Shown: positions 51,360 through 58,058 of the stretch, piece by piece
Layout: every line of letters starts with the position of its first letter
How positions within the stretch are numbered: position 1 is the stretch's first letter
Assembly: GCA_036746695.1 (NCBI GenBank)
Contig: DAIODP010000001.1
Coordinates: forward strand, 496,001 to 560,000
DNA: 64,000 nucleotides
Reading direction: 5' to 3'
DNA from: UBA3006 sp036746695
GTDB taxonomy: Bacteria > Actinomycetota > Acidimicrobiia > Acidimicrobiales > Ilumatobacteraceae
Position numbers and translations under genes: made by a program
Notes under the pieces: model-generated
What the model was told of the DNA's origin: nothing
Databases searched by the model: none
The model's input: only the letters and a program-made list of their open reading frames with translations

Positions 51360-51914
51360 ATGAATCGTCGAAATGTTCGCCAAGAGATGGTCAATGGTGC
51401 GATCAGCCTCCTTGCAGAAAAAGGTGTGCAAGGCACTTCTTTCGCCGTTGTGACCGAAGCAACAAAGACGCCGCGGGGATCGATTTACCACCATTTCCCG
51501 GGCGGGAAGAACGAACTCATTGAAGAGGCGCTCACATCTATTGGCACTCTCGTCACCTCACTTATTGATGCGGTTGAAGTTGATTCCCCATCAAAAGTCG
51601 TTGATGTTTTCGTAGAGAGCTGGAGAGCACTTCTTCTTGCTAACAACTTCGCCGGCAACTGTGCTGTAGCGAATGCAAGTTTGGGTGCAGGTGATGAGGA
51701 CTCATTGAAGGCTTCAGCAAATGAAGTCTTCAAGAATTGGCAACACGCTCTTGCCCGCGCATTTGAACGAAGTGGAGCTAAACAGAAAGATGCAGTTGAT
51801 TTTGCAGCCGTTTGTCTCGCATCCGTCGAAGGAGCTCTGATTTTGGGTCGAGCATCAGGAAGCGACGAAGTTTTTAAAGCACTCTCACGTCAACTCAAAA
51901 AGATTGTTTGCTGA
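51360..51914 (+). CDS. TetR family transcriptional regulator
   Basis: 184 residues from MNRRNVRQEMVNGAISLLAEKGV (ATG at 51360; an earlier in-frame start at 51303 would put coding sequence over the operator). The N-terminal HTH is TSFAVVTEATKTPRGSIYHHFPGGKNELI, of the LmrA/YxaF-like group. It likely represses the divergent CMD-ADH pair through the palindrome at 51313-51330. Its stop is 14 bp from repeat F. Confidence 0.9.
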   Translation: MNRRNVRQEMVNGAISLLAEKGVQGTSFAVVTEATKTPRGSIYHHFPGGKNELIEEALTSIGTLVTSLIDAVEVDSPSKVVDVFVESWRALLLANNFAGNCAVANASLGAGDEDSLKASANEVFKNWQHALARAFERSGAKQKDAVDFAAVCLASVEGALILGRASGSDEVFKALSRQLKKIVC

Positions 51915-51928
51915 ACTCGCTTAGATAA

Positions 51929-52118
51929 TCAACGCTTTAGGTCGGTGACTAAGCCGCCTGCAACACGAACGATGTCTGCAGGTGCGGCGCCGAAGTTGTC
52001 GTTCCACGTTCCCGCAGCAGCCCACACCTCGTCATACTGCAACAAGTCCGGATCTACGAATACGCGCAACTGTGTGCTGTGACCAAAGGGAGGCACGCCA
52101 CTGTTGGTTTAAGCAACC
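51929..52118 (-). repeat. ybaK 3'-end repeat, copy F
   Basis: A near full-length copy of about 190 bp. The minus strand reads TNSGVPPFGHSTQLRVFVDPDLLQYDE through VVTDLKR to a stop at 51929-51931, one codon shorter than the intact gene. A TAA precedes TNSG. The core is GGTTTAAGCAACC. Confidence 0.9.
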
Positions 52119-52126
52119 TGCCGGCG

Positions 52127-52654
52127 CTAGAGCTCGATTTCTAACTGTTTCGCAATCTTCTTACACCGATTTGAGACTGACTTCGCACCGCGGGCATTCA
52201 GTTTCCGCAGCCTCGGAATCAAATCCTCAAGCAATGCATCGTCCACTTCTGCGAAGTTCGCTGCTGCCTGCAACCCATAGTAGGCCACGATCTTGCTTGT
52301 GTCAGTTTCGGACCACTCCATGATGACTGCATATGCCTTGCGTCGCTCTGCTTGAGTGAGTTTCATATAGACCAACAACTGCGGCACGTGCCACCGAACC
52401 TCTTGTTGCATGTAGTTGGAGAGGTTCTTGAGTATCAACTTCTTGAACTCGTGTGTAGTAGCAGGATCAGATTGCGCCATCTTCATCGCCACGTAGCTCG
52501 CCCTCATTGCTACAACTGGGTCGTCGTCGAGAAATAGTTGGTAAATCTCTCTCCTTAGCGGAACCGATGCGAGAGCCTTCTTCACAACGGACTCAGCTTG
52601 ACCGACTGAAGTCCGTGTACCGCCCAACAACTGATCCCTTACCGACTTCGGCAT
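52127..52654 (-). CDS. Helical-repeat (HEAT-like) protein of unknown function
   Basis: A 175-residue, all-helical protein: VVAMRASYVAMKMAQSDP, QQEVRWHVPQLLVYMKLTQAE and SKIVAYYGLQAAANFAEVDDAL look like successive HEAT/ARM-type helix pairs. I cannot assign it to the DNA-alkylation-repair family with confidence. It is the single gene between repeats F and G, with its stop nine bases from repeat F. Confidence 0.65.
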   Translation of the reverse strand: MPKSVRDQLLGGTRTSVGQAESVVKKALASVPLRREIYQLFLDDDPVVAMRASYVAMKMAQSDPATTHEFKKLILKNLSNYMQQEVRWHVPQLLVYMKLTQAERRKAYAVIMEWSETDTSKIVAYYGLQAAANFAEVDDALLEDLIPRLRKLNARGAKSVSNRCKKIAKQLEIEL

Positions 52655-52697
52655 CTAGGAATCATAAGTTGGTCTCTCAACTTCAGTCAATGAGTAA

Positions 52698-52891
52698 TCA
52701 GGCGCGCTTTAGGTCGGTGACCACGCCACCAGCAACACGCACGATGTCCGCAGGTGCAGCACCGAAGTTATCGTTCCATGTTCCCGCAGCAGCCCACACC
52801 TCGTCATACTGCAACAAGTCCGGGTCAACGAACACACGCAGTTGAGTGCTGTGACCAAAGGGGGGCACGCCACCATTGGTTTTAGCAACCC
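52698..52891 (-). repeat. ybaK 3'-end repeat, copy G
   Basis: The best-kept displaced copy, 194 bp. By hand alignment with the intact gene end I count about 22 differing bases in 174, but only two change the protein (a Thr to Ser and a Val to Gly). It stays open to the stop at 52698-52700. The core is GGTTTTAGCAACC. Confidence 0.92.
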
Positions 52892-52907
52892 TTTACGAAC
52901 GGTTAGA

Positions 52908-53276
52908 TCAGTCGGTTCGCTGCCCTGCTCGTTGGAGCACCTCTGCAAGTTCTCCAGCAATCGGCATTGGCTGCGTCGCGGGAACACGAGCGCGCCCTGT
53001 GTTTCCCGTTGGATAGCGACCCGATAACGAACCAGGACCTGCCACTGCAATCCTCGATAACTGTCCACGAACTTCACGCACATCTCGCTGCATCACTGCA
53101 GCGACAAACATCGAACCGTGCACTCTTACATGGAACCTTGCCCACGGCTGACTGAGCACGTGTGCGTCTTCCAACAAGGACCAACAACGGTCGAAGTCCT
53201 TGAACATCCGGGCCTCACGTGCTTCTGTCAGATTCCTGTTGATCGTGTCCCGAATCTCTTTAGTTGGACGAGCCAT
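52908..53276 (-). CDS. DUF3703 family protein
   Basis: A 122-residue protein with the DUF3703 blocks FDRCWSLLEDAHVLSQPWARFHVRVHGSMF, RDVREVRGQLSRIAVAGPGSLSGRYPTGNTG and ATQPMPIAGELAEVL. The family is often found in mobile metal-resistance regions, and its function is unknown. It is the newest cassette by position, between repeat G and the intact ybaK; its stop is 17 bp from repeat G. Confidence 0.85.
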   Translation of the reverse strand: MARPTKEIRDTINRNLTEAREARMFKDFDRCWSLLEDAHVLSQPWARFHVRVHGSMFVAAVMQRDVREVRGQLSRIAVAGPGSLSGRYPTGNTGRARVPATQPMPIAGELAEVLQRAGQRTD

Positions 53277-53316
53277 GTTTCAAATCTATTTGATTGGGTC
53301 TGCAGAAATGTGTCGC

Positions 53317-53796
53317 CTAGGCGCGCTTCAGGTCGGTGACGACGCCAACGGCGACGCGAACAATGTCCGCGGGTGCTGCACCGAAGTTGTCGTTCCATGT
53401 TCCTGCAGCAGCCCACACCTCGTCGTACTGCAACAAATCCGGATCCACAAACACGCGCAGTTGAGTTGTATGACCAAAGGGAGGCACGCCACCGATGGGA
53501 TAGCCCGTTGCTTCACGCACGGCATCGGCATCTACACGTGCGCACTTTGCGCCGCCAGCGGCAAGTGCAAGTTTCTTTTCGTCGAGCTGGTTTGATCCGC
53601 TTACGAGCGCCATCACCACTTCACCGTCAACCCCGAACACCAGGCTCTTGACAATTTGGCCGACGGTTACGCCGATTGCTGCTGCAGCATCTGCGGCGGT
53701 TTTGGTTCCTTCAGGAAATCGTTTTGTATTGATTTCGAGGCCACGCTCTTTGGCGGCGGAAACTACACGCGAAACATTGGGGTGTACATCGCTCAT
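53317..53796 (-). CDS. ybaK: YbaK/ProX-type aminoacyl-tRNA deacylase (intact)
   Basis: A 159-residue YbaK-fold protein. K50 in VGQIVKSLVF is the conserved lysine, VSGSNQLDEKKLA follows, and GGVPPFGH at 102-109 is the substrate loop. Such proteins hydrolyse mischarged tRNAs (Cys- or Ala-tRNAPro and others). Its ATG overlaps the pterin dehydratase stop. The last 59 codons (53317-53493) are the sequence repeated eight times to the left, so this gene end is the apparent insertion target, yet the frame is complete and probably functional. Confidence 0.88.
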   Translation of the reverse strand: MSDVHPNVSRVVSAAKERGLEINTKRFPEGTKTAADAAAAIGVTVGQIVKSLVFGVDGEVVMALVSGSNQLDEKKLALAAGGAKCARVDADAVREATGYPIGGVPPFGHTTQLRVFVDPDLLQYDEVWAAAGTWNDNFGAAPADIVRVAVGVVTDLKRA

Positions 53797-54047
53797 TTAG
53801 TGCCTTCTTTCAACATTGCGTTGATTGATTCTGCCAGCCGATGATCCCGGTCGGTCACTGTTCGGCCCTTGTCGTGGCTGCAGAGGTTGATCTCGACCAC
53901 GTTCCAAGAGTTGGACCAATCGGGGTGATGGTCTTGTTCCTCGGCCAATTGGGCAACTTCGGTCATGAACGCGAAGGCTTCTGCGAAATTGGCGAACTCA
54001 AACTTTCGGTAGAGCGAATTGTCTTGCTCAACCCAACCCGCGGTCAT
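53793..54047 (-). CDS. phhB: Pterin-4a-carbinolamine dehydratase
   Basis: An 84-residue PCD with the active-site pair and signature EEQDHHPDWSNSWNVVEINL and the C-terminal DRDHRLAESINA. It dehydrates 4a-hydroxytetrahydropterin; in bacteria without phenylalanine hydroxylase it may serve molybdopterin or folate repair. It overlaps ybaK by four bases and follows sufC by six, so ybaK may be expressed with the SUF operon. Confidence 0.9.
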   Translation of the reverse strand: MTAGWVEQDNSLYRKFEFANFAEAFAFMTEVAQLAEEQDHHPDWSNSWNVVEINLCSHDKGRTVTDRDHRLAESINAMLKEGTK

Positions 54048-54053
54048 GGGTGA

Positions 54054-54791
54054 CTATTTAGTGGCTTCCGCATATGCGGCGTAGCCATCGCGCTCTAGTT
54101 CGTCGGCAAGCTCTGGGCCACCACTTTTAACAATGCGGCCCTTGGCCAAAATGTGAACGAAGTCTGGCTTGAGCTCTTCGAACAAGCGGCTGTAGTGCGT
54201 AATGACAAGTGCACCAAGTTGGTCTTCATTGGTTGCGTCTTCGACGCGCTTGGCGCAGTCGCGCAATGCATCGATATCAAGACCTGAGTCCAGTTCGTCG
54301 AGGATTGCGATCTTTGGTTTCAACACAGCGAGTTGCAAGGTTTCGTTGCGCTTCTTCTCGCCACCGGAGAAGTCGACGTTTACTGCGCGGTTGACAAGCT
54401 CGGTGTCGAAACTGATACGGCTGGCTTCTTCGTTGATGGTCTTATTCAAGTTAGGCAACGATGAATTGCGCGCGGTGAGTGCTTCGCTGAGCACTTCGCT
54501 GAGTTTCACGCCTGGCACTTCGGTTGGGTATTGCATGACGAGATGCAAACCTGCAACTGCGCGTTTCCAGGTGGGCATTGCAAGCACGTCTTCGCCGTCG
54601 AGCAAGATGCTGCCGCTGGTGACGGTGTAGCCAGGCTTGCCCATGATGGCTGCTGACAGTGTTGATTTGCCGGCACCGTTCGGGCCCATCACTGCGTGCA
54701 CTTCGCCGCTCTTGATGGTGAGTGTGATGCCATTAAGAATTTGTGTGGAACCTACGGAAACATGAAGGTCGCGGATTTCGAGAGTGGTCAT
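54054..54791 (-). CDS. sufC: SUF system ATPase, second copy
   Basis: A 245-residue SufC from ATG 54791 (overlapping the Rieske stop). Walker A MGPNGAGKST, signature FSGGEKKRNE, Walker B IAILDELDSGLDID and H-loop VITHYSRL are intact. It closes the sufB-Cys-rich ORF-sufD-Rieske-sufC operon and is the natural ATPase for that SufBD. It differs clearly from the SufC at 30572-31318, for example PTWKRAVAGLHLVMQYP against the other's DARAKAGIFLGFQYP. Confidence 0.94.
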   Translation of the reverse strand: MTTLEIRDLHVSVGSTQILNGITLTIKSGEVHAVMGPNGAGKSTLSAAIMGKPGYTVTSGSILLDGEDVLAMPTWKRAVAGLHLVMQYPTEVPGVKLSEVLSEALTARNSSLPNLNKTINEEASRISFDTELVNRAVNVDFSGGEKKRNETLQLAVLKPKIAILDELDSGLDIDALRDCAKRVEDATNEDQLGALVITHYSRLFEELKPDFVHILAKGRIVKSGGPELADELERDGYAAYAEATK

Positions 54792-55111
54792 TGGTTGTCT
54801 CCGATAGTGATCATCACTTGGCCATCGAGAACGCTTGCTGCGTAAACAGGAACGGCCTTGGTGGCGGGCAATGTATTTGGCTTGCCAGTTTCGAGGCTGA
54901 ACGCGCTTCCGTGCTTGATGCACTCGAGTTCCTTCGTGTCGCAAAAGACTTCGCCGTCGGAAAGTGAAACGTCGGCGTGGCTGCAGGTGTCGCCAATGGC
55001 GTAGACCTTGTCGTCGATGCGTACCACTGCGACGCTGCGCTCGTTAACTACGAACTTGCGAACCTTGCCCGACTCAATTTCGGAAAGTGCGCAGACGGCG
55101 ATGCTGCTCAT
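54788..55111 (-). CDS. Rieske [2Fe-2S] protein of the SUF operon
   Basis: A 107-residue NirD/ferredoxin-like Rieske protein with ligands CSH (in DTCSHADVSLSDG) and CIKH (in LECIKHGSAF). It overlaps sufD upstream and sufC downstream by four bases each. Such a subunit is common in actinobacterial suf operons, where it may supply electrons or sense cluster status; the role is not proven. Confidence 0.92.
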   Translation of the reverse strand: MSSIAVCALSEIESGKVRKFVVNERSVAVVRIDDKVYAIGDTCSHADVSLSDGEVFCDTKELECIKHGSAFSLETGKPNTLPATKAVPVYAASVLDGQVMITIGDNQ

Positions 55112-56181
55112 GACACGCTTCCTAGCTTGGCAATAACTTTTTCGCGGATGCCAGCAACGAAGTCGGAGGCTGGGAGGCGTTCGATTACTTCGTCGAAGAA
55201 ACCAAAGACCACAAGTCGTTCGGCAATTTCGGGTGGCACGCCGCGGCTTTCCAAATAGAAACGTTGGTCGTCGTCGATTGGGCCGACGGTTGATGCGTGG
55301 CTGCACTTGACGTCGTTGGTGTCGATTTCCAGGTTGGGAACGCTCTCGGCCCAGGCGCCGCTTGAAAGTGTGAGGGTTCGGTTGGTTTGGAACGCTTCGG
55401 TTTTGGTGCCCTCTTCGGTGATCTTGATAAGGCCCGTGTACACGCTTTTTGATTTGTCTTTAACGGCGCCTTTGAATAGCAAGTCGCTGTGGGTGCGTGG
55501 GGCTTCGTGCGATTGCAGTGTTCGGAAGTCGTGCATTTGGTTGCCGTCGGCGAAATAGAGCGCGGTTTGTTGTGCGCTTGCGCCTTGGCCAACGAGCCGG
55601 ACTTCGGCGCGAACGCGGGCATAGTCGCCGCCAAGAGCAACGGTGAACATGCGAACTGTGCTGTCTCGCTCGCCTACTGCAACTTGGTGACCAATTTGCC
55701 AGGTGCTGTTTCCAAGTTCGTTGATTGCGAGATAAGTGACGCGAGCCGATTGTGCGGCGTGAACTTCGGCGACAGGAACAATGAGCGAGTCTGTGCCATC
55801 GGGGGAAACAAAACGTTCGACGACAGTGATTTCGCTGTTCTCGTCGGCCTTGATGACGAGGCGGGGGTAAGCAACGATGCCCGACTGCGAAAGCGTGTGG
55901 GTTATGACGACAGTCGAGGGGTGTACTTTACCTTTGCCGATGTGCAGCGCGATAACCGCGCCGTGTTCGGTGTTGAGTTGGGCAAAAATGTCGGGATGGC
56001 TGCGCATGCCAGAGCCAACCAATGAAGTGGCATCGCTGCCTTGCACCTGTACGCCATTTGCATTTTCAATGGTGACGGACGTTGTTCCGGCTGCAAATCG
56101 ATCGAGTTGCAGTTCGCCAATTCGGCTGTAGCGCCAAATCTCTTCTTCAACTGTTGGAAAGGCAAGGGTGGTTTGTGACAT
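55108..56181 (-). CDS. sufD: Fe-S assembly scaffold subunit
   Basis: A 357-residue SufD with the right-handed beta-helix core (QMHDFRTLQSHEAPRTHSDLLFKGAVKDKSKSVYTGLI) and the C-terminal VKCSHASTVGPIDDDQRFYLESRGVPPEIAERLVVFGF. Cys and His in KCSHAS are at the SufBD interface where the cluster forms. It overlaps the Rieske gene by four bases. Confidence 0.94.
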   Translation of the reverse strand: MSQTTLAFPTVEEEIWRYSRIGELQLDRFAAGTTSVTIENANGVQVQGSDATSLVGSGMRSHPDIFAQLNTEHGAVIALHIGKGKVHPSTVVITHTLSQSGIVAYPRLVIKADENSEITVVERFVSPDGTDSLIVPVAEVHAAQSARVTYLAINELGNSTWQIGHQVAVGERDSTVRMFTVALGGDYARVRAEVRLVGQGASAQQTALYFADGNQMHDFRTLQSHEAPRTHSDLLFKGAVKDKSKSVYTGLIKITEEGTKTEAFQTNRTLTLSSGAWAESVPNLEIDTNDVKCSHASTVGPIDDDQRFYLESRGVPPEIAERLVVFGFFDEVIERLPASDFVAGIREKVIAKLGSVS

Positions 56182-56184
56182 GGC

Positions 56185-56526
56185 CTATTTCTTCTTTTTC
56201 TTGTCGCGGTTTTTCTTCTTGTTCTTCCGCTTGTCGTTCATGTCGGCAACAACGTCACCGAATACAGCGTTGATAATGGCCTCTGCCTCATCCAGCACAG
56301 CGGCCGCGGTGCCGTCGTCGAGGCTTGCGGGCTCTACTGGAGTGGCTGGCGGTACAAGCGAACCGTGCGCCCAAGCGATATCGATCATGCGTCGTTCGTA
56401 CTTTTCGCACTCTTCGGGGCAACGCCATGGTGCGTCGGGGGCCATGTCCAAGTTGCACTTGCGCACTGTGTCGCCGCTTTTGTACGTGCGGCTTTCAAAG
56501 TGCTTGCATTCTGTACGCATTGGCAT
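56185..56526 (-). CDS. Four-cysteine small protein inside the SUF operon, unknown
   Basis: A 113-residue protein. The N-terminal half has four cysteines, C7, C24, C36 and C40 (ECKHFES, RKCNLD, WRCPEECEKY), spaced like a zinc- or Fe-S-binding module. The middle is acidic (LDDGTAAAVLDEAEAIINAVFGDVVADM) and the tail is almost all Lys/Arg/Asn. It lies 27 bp after sufB and three bases before sufD, so it is made with them. I do not recognise a named family; an assembly-factor role is inferred from position and cysteines only. Confidence 0.75.
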   Translation of the reverse strand: MPMRTECKHFESRTYKSGDTVRKCNLDMAPDAPWRCPEECEKYERRMIDIAWAHGSLVPPATPVEPASLDDGTAAAVLDEAEAIINAVFGDVVADMNDKRKNKKKNRDKKKKK

Positions 56527-56553
56527 GGCAATAAACCTACGGCGGGAAGGGAC

Positions 56554-57954
56554 TCAGCCCACCGAACCTTCCATTTGCAGTTCGATGAGACGGCTCCACT
56601 CCACTGCGTATTCCATTGGCAGTGTGCGTGTTACTGGTTCGATGAAACCGTTGACAACCATGCCCATTGCTTGCTCTTGGGTGAGGCCGCGGCTCATGAG
56701 GTAGAACAACTGCTCGTCGGCAATCTTTGAAACGGTTGCTTCGTGGCCAACTTGTGCGTCGCGTTCGCCAACTTCCATGTAAGGGAAAGTTTTGCTCTCA
56801 GATTTGTCATCCAAAATGAGCGCGTCGCATTGAACATGGCTCTTGCAGTTTGTTGCGCCTTCTTCGATGCGAACGAGACCGCGGTAAGTGGTGATACCGC
56901 CATCTTTGGAGATGGATTTGGAAACAATCTTTGAGGATGTCTCGGGTGCAGCGTGCACCATTTTTGCGCCGGCATCTTGATGTTGGCCCGCGCCTGCGTA
57001 GGCAACTGAAAGTACTTCGCCTGTTGCTTTGGGGCCCATCAAATAAACGCTTGGGTATTTCATGGTCAGTTTTGAACCGATGTTGCCGTCGATCCACTCC
57101 ATGTGACCCTCGGTTTCAACGCGGGCACGCTTGGTGACCAAGTTGTACACGTTTGGCGACCAGTTTTGAATGGTCGTGTACGTGACGTGTGCACTTGGCT
57201 TAACGACAATTTCGACGACTGCCGAGTGCAGTGCATTGTTGGTGTACACCGGTGCCGAGCAGCCTTCGATGTAGTGAACTTTGGAACCCTCGTCGGCGAT
57301 GATGAGCGTGCGCTCGAACTGGCCGGCAGAGTCGCTGTTGATGCGGAAGTAAGCCTGTAGCGGCATTTCGCATTCGACGCCTGGTGGAACATAAATGAAT
57401 GAACCGCCCGACCACACTGATGTGTTGAGTGCAGAGAACTTATTGTCGCCCATTGGAATTACCGAACCGAAATACTGTTTCACCAAGTCGGGGTATTCGC
57501 GAAGTGCGGTGTCCATGTCGCAGAACAAGATGCCTTGCTCTTCCAATTCGATTCGGTTGCGGTGATACACCACTTCCGAGTCGTACTGAGATGTAACGCC
57601 TGCGAGATACTTGCGCTCTGCTTCGGGAATGCCAAGCTTTTCGTACGTTGCTTTCATCTGCTCGGGCAAGTCTTCCCATTCGTCTGTCTGAGCAGTTGCA
57701 GGCTTCAAGTAGTAGAAGATGTCTTGGAAGTCGAGGTCGGGCATGTTGACGTTGAACCACGGAGCCATTGGTTTGCGCTCGAAGGTTGTGAGGGAACGAA
57801 GACGCAGATCGCGCATCCACTTCGGCTCGCCCTTCCACCACGAAATTTGCTCGATAACCGACTTGTTCAGCCCTTTTTCAGGGGTGAAGGCATACTCTGC
57901 TTCGTCGCTCCAGCCAAGGGAGTACTTGCTGAGGTCGAGATCGAACGAGGTCAT
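56554..57954 (-). CDS. sufB: Fe-S assembly scaffold subunit
   Basis: A 466-residue SufB. Family marks are YFGSVIPMGDNKFSALNTSVWSGGSFIYVPPGV, YIEGCSAPVYTNNALHSAVVEI, NWSPNVYNLVTKRA, KSHVQCDALILDDKS and the C-terminal GHEATVSKIADEQLFYLMSRGL with the conserved Glu/His. It is first in the operon; a palindrome related to the one before the other SUF locus lies 29 bp upstream of its ATG. Confidence 0.95.
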   Translation of the reverse strand: MTSFDLDLSKYSLGWSDEAEYAFTPEKGLNKSVIEQISWWKGEPKWMRDLRLRSLTTFERKPMAPWFNVNMPDLDFQDIFYYLKPATAQTDEWEDLPEQMKATYEKLGIPEAERKYLAGVTSQYDSEVVYHRNRIELEEQGILFCDMDTALREYPDLVKQYFGSVIPMGDNKFSALNTSVWSGGSFIYVPPGVECEMPLQAYFRINSDSAGQFERTLIIADEGSKVHYIEGCSAPVYTNNALHSAVVEIVVKPSAHVTYTTIQNWSPNVYNLVTKRARVETEGHMEWIDGNIGSKLTMKYPSVYLMGPKATGEVLSVAYAGAGQHQDAGAKMVHAAPETSSKIVSKSISKDGGITTYRGLVRIEEGATNCKSHVQCDALILDDKSESKTFPYMEVGERDAQVGHEATVSKIADEQLFYLMSRGLTQEQAMGMVVNGFIEPVTRTLPMEYAVEWSRLIELQMEGSVG

Positions 57955-57983
57955 GATCGTGGGGTCCTTTTCCGTGGCAGATA

Positions 57984-58009
57984 ATTACCACTACCGCCAT
58001 AGTAACAAT
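57984..58009. promoter_or_regulatory. Imperfect palindrome upstream of sufB
   Basis: ATTACCACTA-N6-TAGTAACAAT is nearly the same as the perfect site before sufC-sufS-sufU (ATTAGCACTA-N6-TAGTGCTAAT), and its N6 is also CG-rich and ends in CCA. It lies 29 bp from the sufB start and 49 bp from the divergent ychF start. Confidence 0.6.
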
Positions 58010-58058
58010 TAGTAAAGCCCATGCCACATCGGGCTTACAGATAGCGTGACTATCTCTC

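Larger units (their letters stand above)
44672..53796 (-). mobile_element. Tandem cassette array anchored at the 3' end of ybaK
   Basis: Nine same-orientation copies of the last ~177 bp of a deacylase gene, eight partial and one in the intact gene at the right end, separate units of about 0.5-2.5 kb holding one to three unrelated genes. Full copies end at the gene's stop codon on the left and at a GGTT-N5-AACC core on the right. This is the expected trace of successive insertions at one gene's 3' end, each restoring the gene and pushing the old end leftward. No recombinase gene, transposase or phage gene is present between 42.4 and 53.3 kb. The left limit is uncertain. Confidence 0.7.

Noticed and set aside
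45484..52891. CRISPR-like repeat array
   Set aside because: Repeats are ~194 bp and spaced 0.5-2.5 kb apart with genes between; no cas gene is present.
44672..53500. Integron cassette array with attC sites
   Set aside because: The cassette scale fits, but the repeats are ybaK coding sequence, show no long imperfect palindrome and lack a consistent GTTRRRY core at the same place; one GTTAGAT after copy G is not repeated in the others. No intI gene is seen.
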